Assembly: GCF_001039355.2 (NCBI RefSeq) | Contig: NW_019775440.1 | Coordinates: 21,091 to 85,090, forward strand | Reading direction: 5' to 3' | DNA from: Lingula anatina | Taxonomy: Eukaryota; Brachiopoda; Lingulata; Lingulida; Lingulidae | Length of the DNA: 64,000 nt | Part shown: positions 1-12,522 of the stretch, piece after piece | How the letters are laid out: each line of letters opens with the position of its first letter | Position numbering within the stretch: position 1 is the first letter of the stretch | Made by a program: the position numbers and the translations under genes | The notes under the pieces: model-generated | What the model was told of the DNA's origin: nothing | Seen by the model: the letters and a program-made list of their open reading frames with translations, nothing else | Database searches by the model: none

Positions 1-1951
1 TGTGGTGATATTTTTTCAGTTCAATTAGAATGCCAAGGCGTGGTGACTGTGTAGATTGAAGTGGCCAAACCCAATTCTTTTTATCTTCAAGTTTGAACTA
101 GGAGGAGAGGAGGATCTACTTTGTATTTTAAAGCCTGTTTTGTAGGTTATATGATTAGGAACTTGACATATTTCACTTCACAAACTAATAAAATGTAAAC
201 TTAGTAGTCTTAATTAATTCTTTTGTATTCATAAATATATTGGTGTGTTTGTATAAGGCATGATGACTTCGTTCAAATTGCCATTGGCTTCAGTCATCAC
301 TGTTTATTTGAGGTAACGTGAAAACTTATGACCTCGTTTTCCTTCTCTCTTTTCCACTCTTTGGTTATGCATGCAATCAGAATGATTCAATCTTTTCTGG
401 AGAATTTCCTCCCAAAATTTGATACACCTTAGGTATGATGAATCTCACCCACTCATGATTAGACTTGTGAACAACAGGGGCTGGTTTTACAAAACACTTT
501 AAACAGATTGTCAATCTTGACTTGGAGAACAGGAATTTTGTCTACTTCAGCTCAAGATTTATTTGATAAACAAGTTTGAAACATGAGTAGTGCCTTTATA
601 ACATTTAATTTATTTAGACTACTACTAGTAATGATTTATCCAATGCGCCATGCAAAGAGGAGTAAGACTTTGGTGTCTAAGAGAGCATTCACATCAAGAA
701 GAGCCGAGGTCTAGCAAGGCCGAGACCTAAATATGAATGAATATCATTGAGAGACCATTAAAGGATTACGCGGTGTGCCTTTCATGAAGGTCCACCATAT
801 TTAGGTCTGGGCCTTGCTAGACCTCGGCTCTTCTTGATGTGAATGCTCTCATAGCTGAAATTTAGTCCAATTTGACGTAAGACAAAGCAGAAGTAGTCCT
901 CTTTAAGGAGATATTCTGCCTTTTTATGAAGAGAAAATTATAACTAAGGCTTAAGACTAGAAAGTTCTTTGTTTTAGAAGACTACAATATATTTATCCTT
1001 AATATTTAGACGAACTTCCAATCTTTTGTTTTTTTTATTTATGAAGCTGATCTCTGAATAAATACTTCCTTTTGATATTTAAGAGAAAGTTAAGGCTATT
1101 GTCTGGGAAATATTTTGATTTATTTTAATTTTTTTTTCAATTTTTTTTTCAAAAATGTTGAGGGTAGTGTTAAAATGGATCATGCAAATAAAAACAGAAT
1201 ATCTTCCCTGGGTAGTCAAAATTAAAGAATGTCAAAAGGGGGGAATATGATCTCTGTTGCCCCCTCTTGTGAATTAGAGTGGAATGTCCTCTTAAAGTGT
1301 GACTCAAATTGTTGAAGCACATAGAAGATATCAGATAAACAGTGACATTTCTTGTTCATGTGATATCTGGTGCAGAAATACCCTAACTTGTCTGTTTCTG
1401 GCAGTCCTGTTGACATTTTCTGTTCTGACTGCATATGGTACTATAAAAAGTGAACAGAAGTTCCTTAAAAACACACAAATAGGAGCACAAAAGATGGATA
1501 CCTCATGCTACTACGTATTTTAAGTGGGTGATTTTGTGATCTCTCCTCTTAGCGTACTCTAGATTTTGAGACTTTTCAGGAGAGTAAGTAATTTAGAATA
1601 ATATATAAAAAAGACATTTATTGATATTGTAGACAATTTTGCATGTCATCACCAGCTTGAGAGGTTCATATCATTTGCCAGTGATGAATATTTTTATAGT
1701 TCTTTTTCTATATCTATATAGGCAGAGCATCATGAGCTTAAGTACATGATTGAAATATAGACATTTGGGAACTGTGACATTTTATAATCCAAGCAATTAT
1801 TTTGCGTAATTGTCACAAGCCCGTATGATGGTTTGCAACAGTAGCGGTGATTGCAAGTGTGCACATACTTATCATTGATTTATAAGTCAAGAAAATTGAT
1901 TCAAAATGTAAGAGACAATCATCTAACTCATTTCATTTCTGTTCTTTGTAG
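1..1951. other. Intron or upstream non-coding DNA before the first exon
   Basis: No convincing exon is visible. The stretch is AT-rich with long T runs (about 1130-1152) and contains the 170-bp inverted repeat listed separately. It ends in a pyrimidine-rich acceptor (ttctttgtag) at 1942-1951. Short open frames around 1220-1520 on both strands lack splice signals and coding-like composition. Confidence 0.6.
681..850. mobile_element. 170-bp near-perfect inverted repeat (MITE-like)
   Basis: The 55-bp arms 681-735 and 796-850 are inverted copies with one clear mismatch, separated by a 60-bp spacer. The ends read GAGAGCATTCACATC and its complement. A non-autonomous DNA transposon (MITE) is the simplest reading. 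The TTCACAT core resembles the ends of the element at 4428-4642, so both may be PIF/Harbinger-like. The flanks (TAA on the left, ATA on the right) do not form a clean target duplication, so the superfamily is not settled. Confidence 0.7.
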
Positions 1952-2143
1952 GAGGAGCTTGGGAAAGCGCTAAATAAGTTGTCGCCAAACAGCCACACGA
2001 GCAGTGATAAAGTGATATTGTTGGAGGAATTACCTTTGAAAAGTGACGAGAATCATAACAACACACAACCACAAAATGGCCAAACGGAGGACAGCGTTAT
2101 TGATAAGAGCAAGCTGATAGAATATCAAAATGAGATATTGAAG
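1952..2143 (+). CDS. Internal coding exon, 64 codons, long-isoform N-terminal region
   Basis: The exon lies between a good acceptor (ttctttgtag) and the donor AAG|GTGAGG. It is open in one frame for exactly 192 nt, so it is phase 0 at both ends. It begins EELGKALNKLSP and ends KLIEYQNEILK, giving a short hydrophilic, charged segment with an Asn/Gln-rich middle (NHNNTQPQNGQ). The ends could be weakly helical. No domain was recognised. Its phase is compatible with the 691-codon exon at 9853 and with the possible microexon at 4668. It is internal: it has no ATG and its 5' partners lie left of the window. Assignment to the same gene as the downstream exons rests on strand, phase and the lack of anything between them. 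Confidence 0.72.
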
Positions 2144-3041
2144 GTGAGGAAAGTGCTCATTATATTTAAAGTGGAATGCTATGTTTGTTTCAAATATGAT
2201 ATAAAATATGTTAAAGGTAAGACAAATGTTCACTTGTTATGGTGAAGTCAAACTCGATGTTTGTTATAACATGATGTTTCTTTGAACAATTGTCATGTGT
2301 ACTTATATTAAGTAATCTTTGGTGGAGTGGGAGGGGAAAATAGAACTTGCTGTACCTATAGAATCTATAGAAAATGTAGAATGTGGTAAGGGAGAGTTAA
2401 ACCATTTTCAGTACTCATGTCAGCTATGTTTTAAATATGTTGTATTGACTACATTGGTTTATTTATCAGGCATTTTTAGATTTTATTTTGTCAAGGTCAT
2501 ATTTTGTCTGGAGAACAGGGTGAAATACTGTACACATAAAACTATGCTGGAATAGGTTTATATGTTCAGTAATAGTATTAAAATCTATGTCACATTAACT
2601 TATTATTTTTTAAATACTCTCAGAAACATTTCTAAGTCAATCTGATATCTTAAGTTTGCAATGACGTCACCTGGTGATCATTAGCGATCATTTATATACA
2701 ACTATCTTAAAGATGTTGGAAAACATATAAGATCAATGTTTCAAAATATCACAGCGTGTTATACACCCTGGTTAATGCTTAGCTAGAGAACGAGGCTTTA
2801 GCTCCAAGGCTTTGCCTCCTGACTGCACAAAAGCTGGATGCAAATGGTTCATTAAATTGCTGTGAGCAGGTGTCTGAATATTACACATTGGATGTCTCCT
2901 GAGTGATTATTTTCCTTGCTGAAGATTGTTGTTGTAATGTTCCCAGTCTGTACAGGTGTTCCATCACTATCGGCCTGGCTGCTGGTTGCAGTCTGGGTGT
3001 TTATTTTGCTCCTCATGTGTATTTTACTTGCTCTTCTTCAA

Positions 3042-3077
<36 letters not shown>
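3042..3077. repeat. (CT)n followed by (GT)n microsatellite
   Basis: About 12 CT units run directly into about 6 GT units inside the first large intron. Confidence 0.95.
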
Positions 3078-4427
3078 CACATAAGTTTATTCCTTGTACA
3101 TATTCTAGTTACAGTTATGTTCTTGTACAGGATCAAGACAGATGACATCACATTTCAACCTAATCAAAGTTAATTCAAATTTTGTTTGGTTTATAACTTT
3201 TATGAAGGGAAATATCATTTGCTGAGACCACAAGTAAATTAATTTCGTCATGACTGTTGAATGGTTGTTCGTATGCTGGTACAAGAAAAGATTAGCTTAC
3301 CTTAGCTTGCTTAGGGTGTTGGCATAAGAATATGAACATGGTAACAGCTGCTTCAACATAATGTTAACTACTTTACATTAAATTTGGTATGGCAAATTGT
3401 TTTTTTTTTTTCAAAAGATCCACTTACACCTTTGCTCTTTTATATTTAATTTAATTTTTCAGAGGGAATTTGGGACTTCCAAATATTTTCATTGTAATAT
3501 ATTTACAGTAAATTTGGTATACGTAATTGTTTATTTTCTGTGAGTAGCTCATTGCACCAGTGTTTTTTCCAAGTGTTTTTATTTTTTTTTTTTTGTTTTC
3601 TTTCATGATTGATGGCTGTAGGTGAATGGTCTGTTGAAGCATAATCCTAAATGCCCTCTACATCCTTCACATATCTCCTTTCACCATAAAAAACTTAACT
3701 GACTCACTGTTTTTAGATAAACAACACTTTCTGGCATTAGTCTGTATTGTTTAGTAGACATAACACCTTCTTACTTCAGTACACTGAATCTGCTCTGGGC
3801 CGTGTTCAGCTCTGCTTTAGCTGAAGCTGTTTTGGGGCTAATGGAAGTAGACGCTTTTTGCTTTGTTTTAACTGAAGCAGTTTTTAGGTTATCTTCAGAA
3901 GCAGGCAGTCTGATTGCAGTTGGAGGTTTGTGTTGATCATGTAGAGTGATGATATGGGAGCTGTGTTATCAATTCCTATGTAGAAACACTCTCAGGTTGT
4001 TGTTTCTAAGCACTCTTACATATGTTAGGGATGTTGTTCTTTATTTTTGATTGGGAATTGATTATTCTGAAATTGATGATAGTTGTAACAGTTTTGGAAA
4101 AAACCAGAAGGAAATCAAAGGCAATTTTAGTCAAGCATACATTATATTTGAAGCATTTTCATGGCTTGAACATCTGAAAAAGCAGATATCAATGAATAAG
4201 CAATATTTTACACATCAGAATTAAGACAACATGCAATTGTTCATTTGACTTGAAACATTGCAGATTTAGTTATCTGAAAATACACATATGTAATGGGTAT
4301 ATGATGCTAGCTTGCATTTTAGGGGATTACACAGCATTTGAATGAAGTAAAGTTGTCTTATTTTAAGTTAAAACTGTTTTGACTGCAGCCTAAGCTATTG
4401 CAAGCACAGACAGGTTAAAATCACTAA

Positions 4428-4642
4428 GGCTTCGTTCACATGAAAAATCTATTTTCTAAAAATCTATTTTCTATTTGCGGTATCTTGTGATCACGGTGTG
4501 TGCCCTGAATACCCCACGGCATAATTACGAGCCAGTTACTTCCAAAGCTGTAATTAATTCTCGGCTGCGGTTGGAGTGATCACAAGATACCGCAAATAGA
4601 AAATAGATTTTTAGAAAATAGATTTTTCATGTGAACGCAGCC
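4428..4642. mobile_element. PIF/Harbinger-like MITE with TAA target-site duplication
   Basis: This 215-bp element has inverted arms of about 65 bp (left from GGCTTCGTTCACATG, right ending CATGTGAACGCAGCC). The left arm carries two tandem copies of aatctattttct, mirrored on the right. TAA flanks both ends (4425-4427 and 4643-4645). A 3-bp TWA target duplication with GG-starting terminal inverted repeats is the known signature of PIF/Harbinger elements. There is no transposase, so it is non-autonomous. It ends 25 bp before the possible microexon at 4668. Confidence 0.82.
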
Positions 4643-4667
4643 TAAGTGTAGGCTGGATGAATTGCAG

Positions 4668-4691
4668 TTGTCTGATGAAGAAAATGCCAAG
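4668..4691 (+). CDS. Possible 24-nt microexon (8 codons)
   Basis: The sequence between gaattgcag and the strong donor GTGAGT reads LSDEENAK, exactly eight codons, so it is phase 0 at both ends. That is the phase needed between the exons at 1952 and 9853. In-frame 3n microexons are known in neuronal cytoskeletal genes. Against it, the polypyrimidine tract is poor, partly because a MITE ends 25 bp upstream, and a short open stretch between AG and GT can arise by chance. If real it would be an optional acidic insert between NEILK and DPPDPPPKK. Confidence 0.3.
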
Positions 4692-4780
4692 GTGAGTTTT
4701 ATGGATATATATCTTCAAAGTTGAAAGTAATTTTATCAGGCTGATATATATATTAAAAGAAAAAAGTCAAGTTTATGAGT

Positions 4781-4882
4781 AAGCAATATATAATGGGGAT
4801 CTCTTAAGAAATAATGTAAAAAAAACAAAAACAAAAAACTCTTAGGGTAACGTATAGCAACATACAAAGGGGATCTCTTAAT
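4781..4882. repeat. Diverged tandem duplication, about 74-bp period
   Basis: The block agcaata-ataatggggatctctta recurs about 74 bp later as agcaacata-aaaggggatctctta. The intervening DNA is A-rich. Confidence 0.45.
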
Positions 4883-7800
4883 CATTCTTATTGGACATAA
4901 GGTAACAGAAGTTAACAACTGAAAAGATAAATCAAAAAAGCAAGTTAGGAGCATTTTGAATTGGAGACGGAAGATGTCATTAGTGTCGTATGCTTGACCA
5001 AAATTGTTCCTTTCATATCTTTGATTCTTTCTCATAAATTAACTCAACTTTCACCATAAAATATATTCACTCACTTCAAAGCAAGACGATAAAAATATTA
5101 ATTTCAAAGGCAAAAAAAAATTTTTGAAGTAAATCACTCCTCAGCTCTTGAAATGAGAATGGCACCCACCCCTGGCATATGTTGTATACCTGTTTGTAAC
5201 CAAAACAGTTTTCTGGTATATAATAAGGGTGGGGTGATATTTTCCGATCAACCCATTACTACAGGGACAACATTGATGTTTTTGTAAGATATTTTGCTAG
5301 GCTCAAAATCAGCAGAGGTGTTTTCTGTGAAAAGGGAGAAAAATTGCTATAATAACTGGTCTGTTGCTGGAGAAAAAAAAAGAACAAAATGAGGTGCTTG
5401 GTTAATATGTGGATGGAGTCTGGAAACTACATTTTGTTGCATTATTCATTCGTCTTTTGAAAACTTGCATTTGATAACATAGCAATTTAGATGAATTTAT
5501 TTTAGAATTCAGTTGGACTATGGCAAAAAATGATTATTTGTCCTATTGTTGCCAATTTTTGCAGGATCAATTATTCACAATTAAAAAAGACAATTAAAGA
5601 ATTGACATAGTTAACTTCTGTTGTTTGTCATATACATATCGAAAATTAACGCCAGCAGTGATAATATACTGGGAGTGATAAGTCTTTCATTCCCTTTGAA
5701 ATACTTTTAGTCTCAAGAGAGCTTGATGGCTGCACTTCAAAGCTTGGACTGGGATATTGGCAAATAGTTTTACACCTTTGGGAGAGTGGCAAGGCATTGT
5801 TCCTTTAAACAAGAATGTGCATAATTGATAGTTCACCCAGGGTCAGAATAGAAAAGCAGATCAACTTTGAAATGCTCATTTCCTAAAGTAAAAACAGTGT
5901 TTATTTTCCATATTTTCCCTAATTCAAAACATGGTTGTTTGAAATGAAAAGAAAAAAAGTGCACACACACAGTCATATGGGGTTAAGACAAATAGAAAAG
6001 GATTGATGTTTTTGTAGCAGTCTTTGATTGCAGTTTTAAGAAATGAGTTCCATTTGACAATGAATTTGGAGGGGTGGGGATGGGGTGCAAATAATGAAAC
6101 CCTTATTTCTATCTGCCACCTTTCTCTGTCCTTATGAAATATTTTTTAAAACTAATGTGATTGAATTCTCAAGACAGACACATAGAGATGAAAGTGTACC
6201 AGATTCATTCGGTAGCCCCTATGTAAAAGTGTTGTAATTATGCCTCCCCCCCCCCCCTCACAGAGCTAGGTGCCTTCAGCGCCTGCAATAATCAAATTTT
6301 TAAAGGTCCACTTTCATCTTTGAAGCACAAGACACCTTTGTGCAGAAAAAGCCAATAGTCAGATTTTGTAAGCTATCTTTCCCTGTTTATTAATCATTTG
6401 TTCAAACAAGTATTACTATTGTATTTTAGTAAAACACTTAATTGATGATCTTTTTTTTATTCCCTTAGTTATTAATATTTTATTCTAGTACAATATTCTT
6501 TTAATTATCTTTGTATTTATTTTCATAAGATTGCAATTAATGTGAAGATGTTTCATCTCCGTGGTGTATTATGACTTCTTGTGTTTGTGGAGCCAGTACT
6601 ACGGATGTATTTCAGTCAGACTCATCTTTTAAGACATATAGACATAGTGTCCTTGACCCACGTTAGATGACACGTTATATTACATAGCACTTGTTCTTTC
6701 TCTTGTGTTTATTGTCTCTCATTATTCCTGGAATGATTCAAATTGATTCCTGACAATTTCTTTCATACTTTTTCTCTCGCTGGTCCATTTTTTTTTTTTT
6801 TTTTTGGTAGAGAGATTTGTCTGTCAATTTTTTCCATGTTTAATGGTGTCCCATGTGTCTATTCATTTGTTGCTTATGAATGCTCATTACAATTGATTGC
6901 TTGTCGTTTTTCTCATTGATTTCTCAATTCCTGGCAACACTTTCAGTTATGCTGTCAGTTCTCATGATTACAAAATCATTACTTCTCCGGGCACAATTAG
7001 CTGTATTGTTGTTGCTGCAGTTACTGTAAAATTGAAAAGATGTAACTTAGGATCTAAAAGTCAAATGCTGTTTTTGCTGTTTGAAGAATAACATTGTTGC
7101 ATATTCTGTACTCCATAAATGTTGTCACCGAAACTTGCTAATTAAACAAATCATGCACATTCATCATGAAAATGCATATTAGTAATCTCATCTGTAATTT
7201 TTTTTTTCATTTAGCAGTTAAATAATTCTGCCATTTCATGTCACTGTTTTACGTCATAGTTGCAGTTGGCAGATGTAATATTATATTGTCATAAAATATG
7301 AGATTTTTTAGATTTTAGAGGGAAAATATGGAGTTGCTGTGGATTGCTTCTTGCTTAAAAATCTTTCCAAGGCTCATGGGACATTGTTTTTGTTAATTTT
7401 ATTGGTGCTTTGGTTGCAGTTTGCCAAAGTAACTACAGTTTGCATTGGTAGTGCAAATTTTGTGGCTATAGACGAAGAAAACTAAATACGTTTTACTGTA
7501 CTTCTACACATTCCCCTGACATAACCAGTGCATGTTACCTCAGAAGAGCTTTTATACATTTACTGTACTTGCTCTATTCAGAAGGGAGCTAGAGGCAGTT
7601 AGCAGTGGAATGCTCACTTATAGATTATCTACTGATATAGAACTAATTGCCAACACAGCAAGAGGTAAACGGGTAAGATCGTGTAGAAAAAAAAAAGAGA
7701 ATATTATATATGTAGATATATTGGAGTTTGTCTTGGTAAGTGGAATGTTCCAGCAAGATCAGGTAGCAGCTGGTGGTTTTTGTGGTGAGAAGAGCACCTG

Positions 7801-7928
7801 AGCCGTTGGGTTTTCCAGAAGTGTCCAGGTTTTTAATTCATGTGCCATTTATATTTCTGCAGACATTGTGCATGCAATGTTTATGGGGAGTTGTTCAGTT
7901 TAATGTCGTTGCTGACTGCAGGATCTTT

Positions 7929-8235
7929 TGGTAGTTTGAAACCCAAAGATGTCACCTGAATCTGTTACTTCCATGCAAAATTTACAAAGAGCATTCACTG
8001 GTAAGTTTTTATTGTAAAAACATTATTGCCACACGAATTTTTTTTCATGAAAGGGGGGTTTCTGAATGAGTCATTATCTACTGGTAATATGAAACTAAAA
8101 GATATCACCTGAATCTGTTATTTGTGCACAAAGAATGTTAATAATGATCACTGGTAAGTTTCTATTTTTAAAATAGTATTTTCATTGAAAACAATTTTTT
8201 TGTAATACAGAGTTTGTGAATCAGTTATTATGTGC
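7929..8235. repeat. Two diverged tandem units of about 152 bp
   Basis: The block gtttgaaac-aaagatgtcacctgaatctgtta, with a later cactggtaagtttttatt, recurs one period downstream with scattered changes. A further partial match (ggaatcttttagtagtttgg) lies near 8370. The repeated cactg|gtaagt looks like a donor but no open frame or acceptor accompanies it. Confidence 0.55.
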
Positions 8236-8261
8236 CCAAAAGATGAAAAAAAAATATAAAT

Positions 8262-8265
<4 letters not shown>

Positions 8266-8327
<62 letters not shown>
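8266..8327. repeat. (AT)n microsatellite, 62 bp
   Basis: An uninterrupted AT dinucleotide run of about 31 units, intronic. Confidence 0.97.
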
Positions 8328-8330
<3 letters not shown>

Positions 8331-9852
8331 TTAAGGTAGGTGTTCAGTGTAAGAATCTCCATTTGCCTGGAATCTTTTAGTAGTTTGGAAATTATGTCTT
8401 TTGAACAAGCAATTTCTGATACCAAAGATAAGTAACCTTTATAGTAAAGTGAAAAGTCATTGAAAGTTGCTGATTCTTTGATCTTTAAGCAGTTTTGAAA
8501 AAAAAAATTTTTTTTGCTCCGACATTTCTACCTAAAAACTACAAGTAAACCTCTCTAATCAGAGTTCACGTTGAGAAAATTGCTTTCTGGGTACTGGTCA
8601 GGCTGGGTTGTTATCACATACAGATAGTGTTAGGGGAGTTTTATCGGCCGTGCTTCCTGAACAACTTCAAAGCGCGTGCTACAAGTAGTGTGTTATTAAG
8701 AAGAACCAAGTAAGGCTCGACCTGTTAGATCTGAGCTAAATGGAAATAATTTTGACAGGTAAATATGTCAATTTAGCATACATGTTGGATAACATAGGCG
8801 TCAGAGGTTGGGATGAGGGGGTAGGTGGGCACAGCCCCTTCCCCTTTCGTTTTTGAACAGTCTCTGTCATAAGCACAGAAAGCAAAAGGGCAAAGAGGAT
8901 TCCCCTTTCTTCCTACCTGTGCTAATGTAAAGATGAAATTTTGAGCCCCATGTTGAGATCTGTAATACTTTAACAAGAAATGTTGCTTTCTATAGCTTTA
9001 TGATTTTGTAATAGCTTTGATTTGTATGTGCTTGTTTTTTACTTGCGTGTATATGTGCACGTATCTTTGTGTGAGTGTATGAATGGATATGAATATTTGC
9101 GTATATGTGTGCATGAGTGTTTATGTGTACATGTGCAGGCATGCGTAAGTGCATGCACATGATGTTCTGTACAGGGTTATACGACTGTAGATTATTAAGA
9201 CTGATAACGGGAACATGTCTTTAAATGCTGACAACATTTCCTAGTAATCCAAGCCCTGATATCACCCACATCCAAACAAACATGTATTTAGAAAACATGG
9301 TTTTCTCAATAGATGAACTTGCTTTTCAAAACACATAAAATTTAATCAAATACCGGATGTTTTTAGGGAGAATGAATCTAATGCTTTGAGAAATGAGTAA
9401 TGTAAATCGGTACCACTTGTTTGGGTTTTTTTTTCTTTCACTGAAGTGGGTTTGGTAGAGTTGTATGGGTTGTTCCTCTCACCTTTAAACCATTGTTTTG
9501 TTGCCAGAGCAATCCATTAAACGTCTAATTTGTTTTCTCATTGCTGGCTGCTTACAAGATTTTGTAAGTGGTGAAAGAAATTGCATAGATTTGTTGCAGA
9601 TGATTTGGGTTCTTTTTCAAGTATTAGCCTCGTCTGTATCTACCAGAAAAGTAGTACCTCCACAGTGTACGGAGTGCCAAGGCTACATGTAACGTGTTCA
9701 ACTAGGGTTTTCAGCATTATATATTCTGTTGTTGATTGCAATACGTTGGGGAACTTCAGGAATTATGTGTTTTACTGCTGTGTTTGGGTTTCAGTCAAGA
9801 CAAAATGCCATGTACTGATTGCTAACACTCTTCTTTGTTTTGTTCGTTTTAG

Positions 9853-11925
9853 GATCCGCCAGACCCACCTCCAAAGAAAGTTCCACGAAATGACAAGATT
9901 GAAGTCTACTTTCCACCTCCACCTCCTCTCTCACCAAACTATGTTCACATAGGGAGGAGATTTTCTTCACCAGTCATACTAGCAGAGACTTCATCATCTT
10001 CGTCATCATCATCATCATCACCAAAGGGCAGCAAGGGTCAGTTGGTTACCTCAGAAGATGAGAACCGTAACAAGAGATCTGTCTCTGAACCACCCAGGAC
10101 TCCCACTGGGGGGCTTAAATTGACCAACACTGACCAGAACCGGCCATATTTGACCACCAATGTGCAATATGAAAACTTGACCAGCAGTGGACAACAAGAG
10201 AAAAAACAACATAGCCATGACAGCCAGGTTGAAGGGAATACCATTGACCGCAACCTGAACTCTGAACACCATGAGAAAGTGTTACAGAAAGGGACACTAG
10301 CATCCTTATTAGAGAGACCACAGTGCAATATTATTGAGAAAAACATTAACAGACCCAAGAGGCCAACAAGTCTGGACATTGTCAGCCATGCTGAAAAATT
10401 AAAGCCATCACAGGAACTAGAAGAACCAGATGAAAAAGGATGCTGTGGAAATGACAAAAGCCAAAATGGGTTTGTTACCAAGGTCAGTGCTGTAAAATCT
10501 GAGTCAAACACTAGTCAGAAATGCCCACCCACAGGGAGAGTTCAGCTTGTTGCATCCAATGAAACTGTTGTCATGACAACCAGGAAGGTTTCCAGGGCAA
10601 CTCAAACAGAGGAGGATTCTAGAAGGGAGGTGTGGTCAATGTTTCCAAGGACACCACTGGAAGCAGTGGTGGAAGTAGATGATGATTTGATGGTAGATGA
10701 AAGTGACCTCGGGAATTTTCAGAATGAGCGCGATTCCTCAACACAGACGATACGATCCGATTCCCAAAAACAGCCATCTTCCAATTTGGCCCCGTCTTGC
10801 CGTCAGCAGGTGGTGGTAGTGGATGTTCATGTTAATGGTGAATTTGTGAATGGAGAAGATGAGCTTACTCCCAGAAATACTCCAAGAAACTCGGAAGAGA
10901 GAACCCCGACAAATTCTCTCGAAAGAAAGAATGCTCATAATAATCAAAGGAACGTACATTTTAATACTCCCAGCATGACAAAGTTTAACACAATTGCCAA
11001 TGGCTCTGTCAAACAGAGTGTCAGGTTTGCAGACAATTCTGGTAAAAGTCCTGCAGCTATTCAAGCGGAATCAAGACTAGAATTTTGCAATGGCCGAGGG
11101 CAGTTGGACAATGCTCAGAAAAGCCTCGTTGGTAATAGCAATTATATAAAAGTGCAAATTTCATCAAAAAGGAGCTCAATACATTCTACTGCTGATATCA
11201 AAACGGCTGACAAAATGGACAGCAATGTGCAATACAAAAAACGCTTTAGCGATGGTAGCGGCGGCCAGTGTAATGATATAAGTTTAGAGTCAAATATTCA
11301 TGATGGGTCAAGTTATAGCAACAGTTCCAGCACATCCACACTCCAGGGGAGTGTCACCTCAGTGGGAAACTCCTCCACGGGACTGTCACCAGAAACGGGG
11401 ACACCACAGGAGCTGTTGACGCCTACGTCACTTCTGGACAGCATGCATAAGAAATTTTACGCTCACCAGTATATGCAGAAGAGTCCAGCTCAGTCAGAAG
11501 CTGATTTATGCCAAACGGAGCATGTGGAACCCAAGGCCTTAGTTCCCCATTCGCTTAGAACTACTTTGCTTGCTAATGGAGGGCAGGCAAGTGCCAGGCT
11601 ACATAGTCCTGATAGACCCGCTCTGGGAATCTCCGGGAAGGCTAAAAAGCACGTTCCTGGGCTCTCTACAGTGATGGAGTCCCATGGGCAATGTGCCGTG
11701 ATATTACCGACCAGTCATAGCTTTAATACGGACTCTGCGGCAGGAACTCCTGACGAGGATGTAGGTAGGATGGGAGGAAGCAGAGGTAGCGTGAAGAGCG
11801 AAGAGGATGAGGTGATTTGGATTCGTCGTATTCCCAGTGGAAACACCCCTTGCACGACACCAACTAGTGATACAGAGTCGGTGAATAGTTCTCAGCACAG
11901 TCTCACACACTGTGGTAGCAAACAG
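9853..11925 (+). CDS. Large internal exon coding a 691-residue disordered segment
   Basis: The exon is open for 2073 nt from the acceptor gttcgttttag to the donor CAG|GTATGA, phase 0 at both ends. The predicted segment is low-complexity and Ser/Thr/Asn/Pro-rich, so it is probably disordered. It starts DPPDPPPKKVPRND and has YFPPPPPLSP at residues 19-28, which matches the FPPPP ligand of Ena/VASP EVH1 domains. RRFSSP (35-40) and RSVSEP (75-80) fit mode-1 14-3-3 motifs. Ten serines encoded by a TCN repeat occupy residues 47-56. Many TP/SP sites occur (for example TPRNTPRNSEERTP), consistent with proline-directed phosphorylation. The C-terminal part contains VIWIRRIPSGNT and STSTLQGSVTSVGNSS. 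No folded domain was recognised and no family is assigned from this exon alone. Such an exon suits a scaffold or cytoskeletal linker, which is inference. Confidence 0.9.
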
Positions 11926-12328
11926 GTATGATATGTTCAAAAAGATTCATAGGACGTCTGCTGTAATAGAAATTGGTAGTTTTTGCCACATGATTAAGTG
12001 ATTATAAATTATCTTTATGCTGGCATCCATTGATCACACATAGAGAAAATTATGTGTAAACTTAATTTTCCTTGCCATAATTTCTTCGAGATTTCTGCAT
12101 TTTCATCACCAGTTGTATTGATTTTCATATCTTTCCAATAATTGAATGAATATAAAACTGGTACCCATCTCAGGCTTTTAATTTTTTTTCCTAAGTTAAT
12201 CCTTTATTGTATATATATACCATAAAATGAATGACTGTATGGCTATGTATATAGTTTATTTCTGACTGTCACTCTTATTAATTTTGCACATGTTAAACTT
12301 TGATATTAGAAGTTGTTTGTCTTTCCAG
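11926..12328 (+). other. Short intron (403 bp)
   Basis: It runs from GTATGA to a good acceptor (gtttgtctttccag). Reading through from the large exon meets TGA after one codon, which supports splicing here. Confidence 0.85.
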
Positions 12329-12484
12329 GGCAGTGCACAGCACAAGAAACTAGAGGCAATGAAGATGGAGAAAGAAGTGGTTCTGAGAAGCAAAACTCCA
12401 CCATTGAAGCGTGCAGACAACAAGATGCATCTACCTGCAGACAAGGCTCACACATTGCCAGGGACAGGGGTACAGAATAAAAAG
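12329..12484 (+). CDS. Internal coding exon, 52 codons, Lys-rich
   Basis: The exon is bounded by tctttccag and AAG|GTGGGC, 156 nt, phase 0 at both ends. It begins GSAQHKKLEAMKMEKEV and ends LPGTGVQNKK. It is strongly basic with a short charged helix-like start and a KTPPLKR proline-directed or SH3-type motif. It directly continues the 691-residue exon. The next phase-0 acceptor exon supported in the window is the 37-nt exon at 32494, about 20 kb away, giving a predicted junction ...VQNKK|SFQQYK.... A 15-bp C run follows 23 bp after the donor. Confidence 0.82.
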
Positions 12485-12507
12485 GTGGGCTATTTTATAA
12501 ACTCCTA

Positions 12508-12522
12508 CCCCCCCCCCCCCCC
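12508..12522. repeat. C homopolymer, 15 bp
   Basis: A run of C just downstream of the donor at 12485. Confidence 0.95.

Larger units (their letters stand above)
2144..9852 (+). other. Large intron (7.7 kb)
   Basis: This intron separates the exons at 1952-2143 and 9853-11925. It holds a CT/GT microsatellite (3042-3077), a C run (6246-6257), a T run (6788-6805), a long AT repeat (8266-8327), a PIF/Harbinger-like MITE (4428-4642), a possible 24-nt microexon (4668-4691) and diverged tandem repeats (about 4781-4882 and 7929-8235). No other exon was supported. Confidence 0.6.

Noticed and set aside
10038-10511. 157-codon frame on the minus strand
   Set aside because: It is the antisense of the 691-codon + exon, whose splice sites and composition explain the region.
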